NCBI RefSeq assembly: GCF_022539665.2
Contig: NC_081333.1
Coordinates: 6,322,971 to 6,386,970 of the forward strand
Origin: Daphnia carinata
Taxonomy: Eukaryota > Arthropoda > Branchiopoda > Diplostraca > Daphniidae
Direction of reading: 5' to 3'
DNA length: 64,000 nucleotides
The notes under the pieces were generated by a model. The model was not told the origin of the DNA, did not search any database, and saw only the letters and a program-made list of their open reading frames with translations. A program made the position numbers and the translations under genes. Below, piece after piece: positions 1-11,767 of the stretch (position 1 is the stretch's first letter; every line of letters begins with the position of its first letter).

Positions 1-86
1 TGAAATTTAAGAGATCAGGTAAAAATTTTGCGACTTCCCAAAAGGCAAACCAAGGGGGATCCCCCGGGCCGAAATGGTTAACTTAC

Positions 87-2602
87 GTGGCTAGCTGTGT
101 GGCGGAAGGAGGAAAAATGTCCATATTAATGGCTCCACCTTGATCCGTAACCAGAAACGCTATTTCTTCCAGAATGTCAACTTGAATTACGTAGGAAGAA
201 AAAAGCTTATAGGTAAACTGTCCTTGTCGCCGAATTTTTTCTAAGCTTTCCTCTAGTAGGCTTGCATTGTTCGGCCAATCATACTGAAGTAAAACGATAA
301 GATGACCCATAGCGAAATCGCAGTTGCCATTCCTGAGAGCTTGATCCCGAAAGCATGCCACCAGAAGGCTAACAGAATACTGTACGATTTCTGTGTGGTT
401 CAGCGCCATAAAATGTAATGGTGGCTTTAAATGAGTGAAAGATACGAGGACGATTAAAACGTTGAACATCTTTTTGACAAATAATGAACACCTTTCCGTG
501 GGGACTCGTAGAGCAAGGAATAATAATCGGATGAGCTGATGGATCACTGCTTTCTGCTGACAAATCTGCAATAACATGTAGAATTTGTTCTGTGGCAGCC
601 TATAAAGTAGAATGGAAAATTATGTAGGAACTTTTGTTTTGCTTACTTTTTCCGATTTCTAAAATAACAAAATTTTAAAATAACACGTCAAGTGACTTAC
701 AAAATTATTTCTTAGACAAAAAGAAATGCCTGCTGATTTCAAAAGCAACGATTGTGGATTAAGTAAGGCTGAACTCAAAGATTGCAACTTTGTCAAGGCT
801 TCCGAATATAGCCCTTGATATAGAAGAACATCTGCAACGAAACTGGGTAACCAGAGCCACGTCTCTGTGCGCAGGTGACTGCAAATTTTTGCAAATTCGC
901 TGCGTAGTTCTTCCGTCTGTTGAAGAAGTTCCCAGCAACTAACTGCAGTTAAGAAGCTTGATAACAAAGTGGTTGCAGTTGGAACATGGCATCCTTTTGT
1001 CACAGTCACGTGCAATGTTGAATATGAGCTGGAACTATCATCCTTCCGACGTTTCAATGCAGGCTCTTGGTCAATATTACTACTAGGGAGAATTGCAGGT
1101 ACAAGTAATAAAGGTGTATAATCTATCTTGTTTCCTAGAATACATAGGTAAAGTATTTTAACATAATAAATTTTTTTTTTTACTAAATGGAAATTAAGTA
1201 AATTTTACCTTGATTTGGAATTTGAAAGCTTAGAGGATTTATTTTCCTTACATACTCATACAGCGATTCCACTAGCACCACTGTAGTACAGTATATTAAC
1301 TGGCGAAAGTTTGGACTGTCTTCCCCCCCGAGCGGTGTGGAATGGTAGAAAGACCAAAGGTTTTGGCACATCAGCTCTCGGTTGCTACGAGTGTCGTACA
1401 AAAAGAATGTCGGTACTAACTGCCATACAACAAAAGTTACGTGGTATGACAAGAAGAATACTTGATACTAAACATGGAACTGAGTTCCCAACCCAGTTTT
1501 CGGCCCATGGAAAACATTATTTTAAAAAGATTTGTCCAAGCTTCCTCTGCTTTTAGTTCAGAGTCTTCCACTCCCTATTGACAAAACTTTAATTAAAAGT
1601 AAAACAGATCTCAAACCAGTAGCTTACCTGAATTAATGTTGACCCACTGGCAAACCAGCTGACATAGAAATCAACTGATTTCAAGATAAGTCTGTACAAT
1701 TGTTTTTGAGGGACATCAATTGTCCTGGAGCTAAGCAATGTTGGTAGCAAGTCTACTACCAACAGTTTCCTAAAGCAATTAACAGGAGTCTGGTAGTGGC
1801 TATGCTTTTCACTTGTCAGCAAAGTATCCGCTAATTTTTTCTGCATTATAAAACAAGAATATTTTTTTAACTTCTTAAATTTACAAAATGTACATAAGAT
1901 CAAAAGATACTCCATGAGTGTCAACAAATTGTGGTAGCATGGACAATAAAACTAGCATTAGTCGACAATGTTCCAATGTATCTTCTGCCCTTTCAGCCAT
2001 AGCAAGTAATAGCTGATGCTGCACTTCTGTGAAATAAAACATTTGGCTTCACTGAAAATCAAAGAAAGTGAGCAACTGAACCAGCTTACCTGTAAGCATG
2101 TGCGAAAACATGTCACGATGAAACTGAGATATTAGGTTGCCATTGGCTTTCTGTAGGGCACATGTGATATGCTGCACCTCTTCCCATAATTCAGCCTCAT
2201 TTGGAAAATCAAAGAATCTGCAGTTGTGATACATAAGATTGCTGAAAAAGATTGAAAAGTAATTTAGCTGTATACTTACAAGCTGGAAAAGTATCTGGCA
2301 GCTTCTTTGGGATTGTTGGCAGATTTTTGAGTAGTATATGCCTCAAGCTGAGCAAACGGAGCCATTTATAAGAACAACGAATTCGAAATTATCTTTACTG
2401 TTAGCACTGAAAGTAAGTAAAAACATCAAAGAAGCACACATACTTGGACAGCAAAATTTCGCGGGAACAATGTTTTGGCTGTTATCATCCAAGCTTTTGC
2501 CGTGGCAGCATCCTGTTTCTGGCTATTTTTTGTCCGGTAAATCACATAATCTTCGTCAGAGAGCTGATTTTCCTGCATTTCATCAATAACTCCCGTTCGC
2601 AT
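87..2602 (-). CDS. INTS10: Integrator complex subunit 10 (3' end missing)
   Basis: INTS10 is a helical-repeat subunit of the nuclear Integrator complex, which processes snRNA 3' ends and attenuates RNA polymerase II. I read 11 exons on the minus strand: 2444-2602, 2280-2347, 2090-2241, 1911-2026, 1628-1840, 1441-1574, 1209-1384, 701-1134, 647-658, 492-599 and 87-424; all junctions keep phase. Family hallmarks are visible: AKAWMITAKTLFP near the N terminus, SPVNCFRKL-like TPVNCFRKLL, the TETWLWLPSFVADVLLYQG block, and near the C terminus DFAMGHLIVLLQYDWP followed by a VDILEEIAFL segment. About 636 residues are present against about 710 in the human protein. The last exon seen ends in a clean gtaagt donor, so the final 50-70 residues lie left of the window. 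The start used is the Met of MRTGVIDEMQ; an upstream in-frame Met at 2650 would add 16 hydrophobic residues that the family lacks. Confidence 0.93.
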
Positions 2603-2783
2603 TTTTTGAAAATAAATTATTAGCAGACACACGTTCAAAACAATCAACACAGGTCGCCAGAATCGGACTGCGTATATTGGTGTACATTGAGCGTGGAGCA
2701 GTACTGCGTGGAATTCTCCGTGGAAATGGGAGGAGCAAGAAGTCTGTCTACGGTAACTCGCCCAAAAGAGTATTGTACATGTA

Positions 2784-3736
2784 CAGTATGTTCCAAAAAA
2801 ATCCGACTACCCCCCTTTAAAAAAAATGCCCCCTATCAACGTATAGCTAAGTTACTTAGTAGTTTAGGTGGGTTATGTTAGAATATGGGAAAATGCGGGA
2901 AAAAATGTGGAAAAATGTGGTAGACGTTACCATAGAAACGAGACAGGAATGAGTTTGTGTCTCGAATCACTAAGGGATGAGACAAATTGCCGTTAGGCAA
3001 AGCCAAAAATTTTAACAAATCTACTAGAAAATTGTTTTTGCACCAGGCTACGAGAGACAGACTTCGGGGTGGGAAGTCTCGTCTCCATGGTAACTAATTT
3101 AATGCATCATGGAATACGCGCCTTTTTCAAAATGGTTGTTCTTATGCGCTAAATTAGTATAAAATGGGGGTTGGACTATAAATTTGATGCAGTTCATGTT
3201 TCGCGAAAATCACGCAAAACAATAAATTTTCATTAAATTTGATTTAATGAGTACCAGGCTAGGCCTAACGTTACCACAGACGTTCTTTCCGCAACAGTTA
3301 ATTGTTTTGCGCTATTTTCATGAAACATTTTTATAAACTGTATCAGTTTTATAATCCACCGCCCGTTTTATACTAATTTAGCGCGTAAGAACAACCATTT
3401 TGAAAAATGCGCGTATTCAATGATGCATTAAATTAGTTACCATGGAGATGAGACTTCCCATCCCGAAGTCTGTCTCTCGTAGGCTGGTGCAAAAACAATT
3501 TTCTAGTAGATTTGTTAAAATTTTTGGCTTTGCCTAACGGCAATTTGTCTAACCCCTTAGCGATGTAAGGACGCGAGCTTATTCATGTCTCGTATCCATG
3601 GTAACGTCTACCGCATTTTTCCCGCATTTTCCCACATTCTAACATAACCCACCTAAACTACTAAGTAACTTAGCTACACGTTAATAGGGGGCATTTTTTT
3701 TAAAGGGGGGTAGTCGGATTTTTTTGGAACATACTG
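2784..3736. mobile_element. Palindromic Tc1/mariner-type MITE (foldback)
   Basis: The 953-bp unit begins CAGTATGTTCC and ends with its reverse complement, GGAACATACTG, and is flanked on both sides by TA. The two halves are inverted copies of each other over about 440 bp each (left arm to about 3226, right arm from about 3296), with scattered mismatches and small indels, leaving a loop of only about 70 bp. A CAGT start, a CCAAAAAAA run just inside the end and a TA target duplication are typical of Tc1/mariner relatives. It has no coding capacity and would be mobilised in trans. It sits between the divergent starts of INTS10 and CEP78. Family assignment beyond the superfamily is not possible by eye. 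Confidence 0.85.
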
Positions 3737-3865
3737 TACATGTCAATAGGCCTCCTGGCCCATTTAGTAGGTCTTGACCTAGAGTCAGCCTGCATGCGAC
3801 ATTCCGTGACTTGTCAGGTCCGCAGTCAACGTCCGCACTTTACCCTGGCCTCGCTATCATTGTAG

Positions 3866-6598
3866 ATGGCGAAACCATTGAGTAGGCCTGGATGCCACGG
3901 TACTCGTAGTACGATATACCGTGCAGAAAAAAGCATAATGAATTTTGTCTCGACGTATAAGCGAGAATGTCTCTTGAAAGGAACCTCACCCTTGCACGCC
4001 ATCGAATCATCTTGGCCAGATACCATTCTAAATTTCAAGTTTCTTCGAATCCCATCATCTGAGTGGGATCCGGTTTTGGCCGCTTTAAGGAAAAACTTTT
4101 CCGTAAAAAAAATTTGCGTGACTATCGATGTTGATTTGAAATCCAAAAACCATATCCACATGACTAAGTTGAAACATCTCCACCCATTTGTCCAAAGTCT
4201 GCTCATTCATTTGAATAACAGTCAACATTTAACTGAGCTATTTTTGGTTGGAATACCTTTTAGTGTTGCAGACCTGGATTGTGTCAGTAAGGTATCAATG
4301 TTTTTAACAAAATAGGCTTGGATATGAATCAGGAGCAGGTATCACTAGTTTCATAATGACCTTTTTTTGTTAACGTTTTTTAGGGTATTGTTAATTCAAA
4401 TTCATTAGAACATATTTGCTTCGCAGAAAGCAAGATTGGTGATAAAGGATTAGCAAAAATTATTGAAGCAGTAAAAGCAAAACCCAATATTGGTACATAG
4501 CTTTTAGCATTATTTGGTGACATAATCAACGTTTAACAGAAAAATCTTTGTTTAGCATGCTTGGACTTGAGGAACTCTGGCTTGTCTGATAAAGTTGGCA
4601 AACTGCTTGCCTCACTAGTATCTTTTCAGTCTGTTGCTAGAGACAATGCTGCACAGAAAGCATGTTTGTCAGCAGGAGATCCCAATTTAGATCTGATGTG
4701 TGGATTAAAGAGGCTTTCTTTGAGTGGTAACAGTCTTTCTGATGCTGTAGGGCATTTGGCATTAGCTCTGTATGAAGATAGTTGGATAAAGGCAATTGAC
4801 TTGCAATTTTGGTAATTATGAGTTTGTTAGAGCTTTGTCTATAGTCTATTTGGCATTCAACTTATTATTCATAGTAATTTGAGAGATGATCACCTCAATC
4901 AGCTTATAGTGGCTGCTGAAAAAAGCTGTTCCTTGGTCTACGTTGACACAAGTAACAATGATGGCTTAAATTCGTCATTGGTGAAGAGGTTGAAAAAAGT
5001 TCTGGAGTTTAACGTGCTGAAGCATCCTTACGTCGTCATTCAGCCCATCTCCACTCCGGTGTCAGATCGCTTGGTGTCAAATAGAATAGGGCAAAATGTG
5101 CATCGTAATACGTCTTCGAAAGAAATGAAGCTAAATACTAAAACTCAGAATTCTCCCATTAAACCTAGACATGAGTCAAAAAATAAGTATGTCTGTTATA
5201 GTCCGTTTATAAGTTTCTAAAACCTATGCAATATTTAAGAAATCACCCATTTCTTTGTTAGAGCAAAGGTATCAAACGATGGATTGGCAAATGATGCATC
5301 GTTCAGTCAACTTGTACATCCAAGGTGAATGCTTTTTCTCGTTTGGCCGACCAACCAACGTAAATTTATCATTCATTTTACTTTTATTTATTTACGTATT
5401 TGTTTCTTTTTCAGACATGATAATTTCATGAAGAGAATTTCGCCAAATAATGCGGAGTTGCACATTACTCAAATACATGACGAGGTCAGAACAGTTAAAG
5501 CAAAAATTGCGACATTGGAGGAGGAAGTGAGAGAGCTCAGTATAAAAAACAAAACCTGTTCAGGAAGCATGATGATATCGAGCTCGTCCAAATTTGCTGA
5601 AAGCGACGCGCTTAGTAGTACTTTTACCCGAAGTGTGCTAATGTGCTTGAGGCGACTTCAGGACTTATTGAGAGAACTGAAGATTACTTCCTCTGTCCCT
5701 CACAATTGTCAAGCAAAAGTTCAAGGTCAAGAAATTCAAGTAATTCTCGATGCCGTGTATGCGGCCGCGCGTCAGTTTGACCCTAAAGCAAACCGTGCAA
5801 AATCGGAAAAGAACGTGACGAGCGAAAACTGTTCGCTTATGGGAAGCACGAAAACCATAAATTACAAGGTGACAAGGTTATCTGTCCAAGCTTATGGTAA
5901 TAATCTTATAAATTCCTTTACCTTGTTATAATCAAAAGGTGGAAAAATCAGGTAAAAGTTGCGAAAATACTTCTGGCGACTTTCCCAAAGTTTGCCAAGG
6001 CCAAAGTGTGATCTCAGACAAAGAAAATACGACAACAACAGAAGATCTTGCTACACTTTCCCGGAGTATGAGTTTGGTTGAATCTCTATTTAACGGACAC
6101 TCGCCAAGGAACAATCGTTCACAAATTATGCAAGAACAGTCAGCTGTTAGCCTCCATGATTCATCAAGAAGTACAACAAGCAATCTTCGTGTGAATTCCT
6201 TGAAAAGCCTACGAACGAGTTTGGAAGGATTACGTCAAGAGCTTGATAGAAAAAATGATCTATCTATAGATCAAAGGAATTTGATACCTGACTTGACCGA
6301 CAATAGAAGTGTTTGTTCCCAAGAGCAAGCTGGCTCGCACTACAGTACATGTTTCAATTCTTTTTGCACATCCAGTGCTTCAAGTCGGCCAATTTCGAAC
6401 AGCTCAACTGAAATGCGGACTAAAGTTTCAAATGATTCTCTTCCGCATTCTGACACCAAACAGACAAAAAAAATTTGCCTTGAAAAAGACAGCATCCCAT
6501 CGCCACCGTCATCAACCATCAACTTGTCATCTATTGTCGATCTTTTGGGGAACTTCAGCATTGATGATATTGGCAGCAGTACGCTAACACCTCCGTAA
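3866..6598 (+). CDS. CEP78: Centrosomal protein of 78 kDa, leucine-rich repeat protein
   Basis: CEP78 localises to centrioles and ciliary bases, where the vertebrate protein regulates EDD-DYRK2-VPRBP ubiquitin ligase activity and cilium length. Seven exons are read: 3866-4291, 4384-4492, 4556-4811, 4875-5186, 5262-5324, 5415-5868 and 5939-6598 (2280 nt, 759 residues; human 689). The N-terminal block NFVSTYKRECLLKG matches the family's start region. Leucine-rich repeats follow in exons 1-4, including DLDLMCGLKRLSLSGN and WIKAIDLQFCNLRDDHL, equivalent to the human CMAGLRR and WLRALDLQ repeats. After them comes a linker and a predicted coiled coil (VRTVKAKIATLEEEVREL) in exon 6, then a serine-rich low-complexity tail. 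Codon phase is preserved at every junction. A second Met at about position 25 is an alternative start. It is transcribed away from INTS10 and converges on MOCOS. Confidence 0.88.
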
Positions 6599-7447
6599 AT
6601 AACGAAGGGAGCAGCGAAAACCATTTATCGTAAAAAAATCTGATAAGTGCGAGTTGCTTTGCTCCATAAAATGCCTCCGTCACTAAAAGAAATTCGCGGT
6701 TTTTGCGCCAACGGAAAACGCACAAATATTTTCGTTAAACGTGGCAGTATTCGCGTTCATCAGAATCCATCCTAATTTGGGCGACAAAAACCGTGTACTG
6801 AAGACGCAAGCCATTTAATTAGGCAACGCTCAGTTTGATACAAGAGGAAATTCGTTTTAAAGGTGTTGTTTTGATTTTATTTTTCTTGAATTTATTTTTC
6901 GTTCGCCAGCTTGAACATAAATGTAAAATTCATATATCTTTGTCCGAAAATGTCGTGCGTCTCTATCGGAGCTTTTGGGTGGAATGTTTTGAAGTAATGA
7001 TTAAAAAAAAGTGAAAAATTCCAAGATGCGGAAAAAAAAAGGTGGGATAAAACTTAAAAAAAAAAATAGGGAAACCTATGGTGCAAACCATTGTATCTTA
7101 ACCCACCCTCACTTGTTCTTTTCCCATTTTCGGATATGTAACTGCATACCGATCCAAGAACATTCTTAAGCTACCCTATTGACGAAGCTTTAAGGCAACA
7201 ACTTTTCATCACTCCACACCTGGAAGAGGCACTTTTTGTGTGTACCATTTTCGATTTCGAAGTATGAGCGTTCAAATAAATTTGTCGTTCATTAATTTAT
7301 TTGTAACTTATTAGAATTTTTGTGTATTTGTTGTCTACTTTGTATTCATACAAGTTCCGCATCTACTGCATTATCCTTAGGGCAGCTTAAGGGCGCAGGC
7401 AACAATGTATCCTAATGCAAATATCTTACATGTTTGTACACGCAGTA
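6599..7447. other. Convergent 3' interval of CEP78 and MOCOS
   Basis: This interval carries the 3' untranslated ends of two convergent genes. It is AT-rich with several A- and T-runs around 7000-7080. No further reading frame, RNA gene or repeat was recognised. Confidence 0.6.
7275..7301. terminator. Opposed polyadenylation signals
   Basis: AATAAA on the plus strand (7275-7280) could serve CEP78. TTTATT at 7296-7301, that is AATAAA on the minus strand, lies about 150 nt past the MOCOS stop and could serve MOCOS. The two hexamers are 15 nt apart and face each other, which would make the two transcripts overlap at their 3' ends. Use of either signal is inferred from position only. Confidence 0.45.
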
Positions 7448-10400
7448 TCATCTGTTTACATCAGATGTATCTAGCGAAATTGGATAGCCAATTTCAACAA
7501 CTTGCGCACCATTAGCGTTGGAACACATTTCAAGACAAATTCCAAATGGCATTTTTTTCCCTCGGGTATTTGCCAGAACTGCTAATGCTTCGCGACTTCG
7601 GACGGCAGTGTTTTGATCAACACACACCATCTGACATCGGAAACATGGACCGACGTTCTATTGCAAATCAACGGAGATGAGCGTCTCAACTAAATATTGT
7701 CACCATATTACGCTTTGATACCTGAAAAAGAAAGGGCCCTATTTTTACTTTTTCCCAACCATCTTCTTCAAAAGCATTTGCACTCTGTACAACGAAATTG
7801 CCTCGAAATCTAGTCAGGTATTCTTCCTAAAGAAGGTAAACGTAGTGGATAATTATTCGCCTAATTTTAAATACGTCACATGGTATAGCTACCGTTGAAG
7901 ATAATTCCAAATCCGTACTTTTAAGCTGCTCCTTCAGACTATTCACGCTGCTATAATTAAGTAGCAAAAAGGGAGAAGTATTCACCAGTGATGAATCTAA
8001 AATTGAACAGCGCAGCAGTTTCAGGGCAGGTCGGCCGATCACCTTCGTGACACAAAAAAAATTCATTACTGGTATAACCCTTTCTTAATAACTACGGAAA
8101 CTACTTCGCTCAGCCACTGATTGACCGCAGATTCGCACTGAGCTAATTGGACGACTTTTCCGCATATCTTCCTGAGATTTGCTCCATTGTCGCCGTCCAA
8201 GAACGTATAATGGTCGTTGATATCCATGCTGATTGACAATTCCGTGCCATGGTATTGTAAAATAAGTTTGTTTCGTTCTAAATCGATGCTTGGTCGAATC
8301 AAACTTTAAAATATTGAAGAATAAAGCCATTATCATTATAGTAAATTTTATGTTATGAAAGATTCACCAGAGTTTTGGCTCACGCTTTTGTGTCAAAGCT
8401 ATGCCGACATCATTTACGATAACCCAGTGTCGGTCATATAATAGCCCAGACTTAGAAATCGGCCATGTTTTTGGACTGAAACTGCCACATGACTTTATCG
8501 GGTAGACGTGAATGCCTACTAATTCAAAATTAGTTCGATTCTGCCGAACGGGGTCCAGTAAGTTTTTTGCAATGTTATTTCTCGGTGCCGGTGCCATATT
8601 GTCTGCGAAAATATTTGAAAAACTAAATGATCACGCAGTAAAGATTTGAAAGCTAGACCTTGCAAAAAGCACTGTCGTAATATAGCCACGAACTGCATGA
8701 CGTCCTTTCTTTGTGACATGTAACCAAACGAAACACGAACTGCGCCAGTTGGCCTACCGTGAATTAAGTCATTTTCATCGCCACATTTATGACCAGACTG
8801 TTAAATAGCATCCATATTTATTAACAATTAGAAGAAATTTGAGGTTACCACACACTACTGTAATTACTATAGCAACTGTATTGCATAGGAAAATCTTACC
8901 ATATAATGGGAACATAAATCCTCTTCTGATAATTCAAGAAACCGTTGGCAAGCGGCAGGATTGCAGAAGCAACCTGTTCTCACGTGAACATCGTACAAAG
9001 TAAGCATTTTTTCGACCTAGAGAAACAGAAACTCATCAATTTCTAAGCTAATTGTGCAATTGCCATAAGTTCAACATAAGCATATCCAATGTAATCGCCG
9101 TTTTCCGCCATCAGATTGAAAGTGACAATGGCACCCTGGCGTTGCCGATCAGTGAATTCCGTGTAGGAATATATTTTCACTAAACTTTTTCCGTTCGCAT
9201 GTTTCAGCTGGCACAGGGAAACATACAACAATTGCCCCAGTCGAAATGTGTGGATAGACACATTGTCCATTGTTGATACAAGATTTTTAAGCTCCCGCAT
9301 GCTATGGCGGAGTGCGAGTATGGAGAGAAAATTTGCAGTCCCATTTTCAAACCTGTCAATTTTGAAAACATGGTTGTGATTCATGTTGGTTAAAAAAATT
9401 TTGCTTGGTAGGAGAAGACACAAGAAAAAGTAAGGAATTGAGACCATTTCTTGAGTTAGCGCAAACCACTCGCTTCGACACGGTAGAATTATCTAAAAAA
9501 AATTACTTTTCCTGTAGAACATGGCGTGCCACATGAAAGTCGCGAGAAGACGAAACAATTTCCACCGTCCCTCCGCCAACATACTTTATTGAGCAAAATC
9601 AATTGAATAGAAAAAAGAAAATAAAACTACAATTCCGAAGGGTCATTAGAAATTTGTGATCGTTTCATACCTTTTTATGTAAGACATGATTAGCACGCTG
9701 ATGAACGATTAAAGCACCTAAACCTATAGCGTTGAAAAAGCGGAAACGGAAATAAAAACGTTAATAGTTTGTCAGTCGTGAAAATGTCTTGTTTCTGTGT
9801 TTGCCTTTGTCGTGCACAACAGGAACTCACCTGTTGGATAACCAAACATCTTGTAAAAAGATATTGCTACCATATCTGGTTGCCAAACAGAGAGATCTAG
9901 CTGATTGGTGCCTACATAAGAGGCGGCATCCAAAAGACAAAACCAGGCTTTTTTGCTTTCCTCCTTCTTATTTAGAAGTTCTTTGTTCAAACATAAATCA
10001 CAGCTGATGTCAGAGAGGGCTCCCTGTTGCGAATATGATATAAGCTCTAAAGGATATTTGAAGCCACTGAAATTGCATTGCGCTGGGAAGACGAACAATG
10101 AATTTGATGTCGGCGCCGTTTTTTCGCTTTCTTTCGCAACCTCTGTTTCTACTTCAAAAAATAAACATGAGGTATAGGGCTTATTTTTAAATGATCCAAA
10201 AAGCTTGAAATATCGCTATAATTTTAGTTACCTTTTTTTCCCTGAGAAACTGAAGAAGCAAGATTGGCTTTTACGTGTATCTTTTCACGAATACGATTAT
10301 GGCTTTCCAGATTAAAATAGGTGCTAATGTCGTCAGATGGTAACGCATAACATGGAACATTTCTTTTAAAATATTCCCTCATGCCAATAACTGAAGTGTG

Positions 10401-10903
10401 ACTTTCTTTAAGGTATACAAAGGACCCACAGTCATTTGAATGGGATGGCATACTTGAAAACTGAAAACTTTCAGCCACAAGCCTAAGGCTATCAGTTGCA
10501 CCTATATTGTTCAATTGTTATTACTAATCTTAAATCTTAAATTCACTTCAATGCTATCTAAATAACCTGATGTAAATAACAATGTATATTGATTAGGATC
10601 TGCTTGAAAGAAACTAAGTAGTTCAATTCTTGTTTGATCAATAATATCAGTTGTTAATCTGCTAGGTGTGTTACGACTATGAGGATTCCCAAAACAATTC
10701 TGTGTTAATTCAGCAAGTGAATGCTCTATTAATGACTTAGAATACAGTGTGCTCCCGGCATGGTCCAAATACAAGCCTAAGAATACAAAAAATCCAATTA
10801 CACACCATTTGAAAAAGGAGAAAATATTGAGCTTACCTTTCACATGACTGAAGTTGCTATTCATATACTCCCAGGCCTCTTCCCCATAGATATCTGTCTC
10901 CAT
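7448..10903 (-). CDS. MOCOS: Molybdenum cofactor sulfurase
   Basis: MOCOS (insect maroon-like) transfers sulfur from L-cysteine to the molybdenum cofactor, activating xanthine dehydrogenase and aldehyde oxidase. Fourteen exons are read: 10837-10903, 10567-10776, 10232-10501, 9831-10148, 9671-9723, 9507-9583, 9076-9352, 8900-9016, 8659-8797, 8368-8602, 8105-8303, 7893-8042, 7722-7826 and 7448-7657. They sum to 2427 nt, 808 residues, within the family range. The N-terminal NifS-like domain shows YLDHAGSTLYS, GNPHSRN, LLDAASYVGT, the PLP-lysine context SFYKMFGYPTG, and the catalytic cysteine loop RTGCFCNPAACQR. The C-terminal MOSC region shows HVYPIKSCGSF, GLLYDRHWVIVND and NVGPCFRCQMVCVDQ. One donor (after GYAY, reading gttgaa) is weak but is required to join GYAY to VEKM as in homologues. 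It lies tail to tail with CEP78. Confidence 0.93.
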
Positions 10904-11767
10904 TTTAGGGTTTTAAACCAGCTCTAGCGTTGAATAGATCCGAAGCAGTTGAAGAATATTTGCTACACTGATATGGGATATGACCATTCACTCACAAAAA
11001 GATTGTATAGCTTTCCCGTTCGTTTGGTTCCTGATTCACCTACACATGCAACAGGTGAAATACTTCAGTTAAATCGAATTCCATTTGTTGACAAACAGGC
11101 CTAAAATATGAAAGGGCGGACAGTCCGACTAAAATGTGAAACTTTCTGCGGAATGGAGATGCCTAGTTTCATAGCGAAACTGGTAACTTGAGACCCGGCC
11201 AAGGATGGGAATCTTAGATTCGTAATCCTAATCCTTGCCACCTCACGAAAACATAGGCAAGGCTATCAGGGAAGTCTGAAGGCTATCGCAACAAAGCCAC
11301 CCTGACTAAACTCACGTTATGGCTGCGCGTCGGCCCAGCAGTTGTAGCTATTCGTCGACTCAACAATCTTTTATTCGTCTGCCGTTTGCTGTATCAGTCC
11401 GCAGACTATCCCACTGCATTTGTCAGTCGGTCCACCTGGTAAAGCTATCCGTCGATCCACCCGGTGAAGCTGTTCGTCGTTCCTATCGCTGTTTTTGTCC
11501 GTCGAAATTTTCGCTACACCTGCCCCTTGACCCACAACTTTTGACGATTTTCAGATATTTGATCACTAAATTTGACGACTTCCCCCGTGTTTCGGGTGAA
11601 AAAACAAATTAGCTCTACATTAATAACTATGATTTATCTAAGACCAGAGAGCAGTACAAGCTTATGGCGAAACCTTAGGATCTCGAAACAAAGTATCCCA
11701 CTGTTACCAAATAATGCAACCACAATAAAAGTGAAGTTTTGAACCAAATGATGTCATAACTTATTAT
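10904..11767. other. Intergenic interval between MOCOS and SETD4
   Basis: This interval lies upstream of MOCOS and downstream of SETD4, both minus strand, so it should hold the MOCOS promoter. No TATA box or known motif stands out. A 97-codon open stretch at 11319-11612 coincides with the degenerate repeats noted separately and has no recognisable protein signature. Confidence 0.5.
11325..11515. repeat. Degenerate ~25-bp tandem repeats
   Basis: Several adjacent units of about 25 bp share the pattern GGTRAAGCTRTYCGTCG followed by a TCC-rich end; the clearest are three units around 11420-11500, with more diverged copies (for example TGTAGCTATTCGTCGACTC) to the left. The array is too diverged to fix the copy number by eye. 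Confidence 0.4.

Noticed and set aside
1-86. The left edge contains GGGGGATCCCCCGGG, resembling a cloning polylinker, and loosely resembles CEP78 sequence at 5948-6000.
   Set aside because: The polylinker match is only about 13 bases and the similarity to CEP78 needs several gaps. It lies in an INTS10 intron and proves nothing without reads.
30-86. A possible last INTS10 exon inside the first 85 bases.
   Set aside because: The only acceptor in phase gives six residues and a stop, with no similarity to the conserved INTS10 C terminus.
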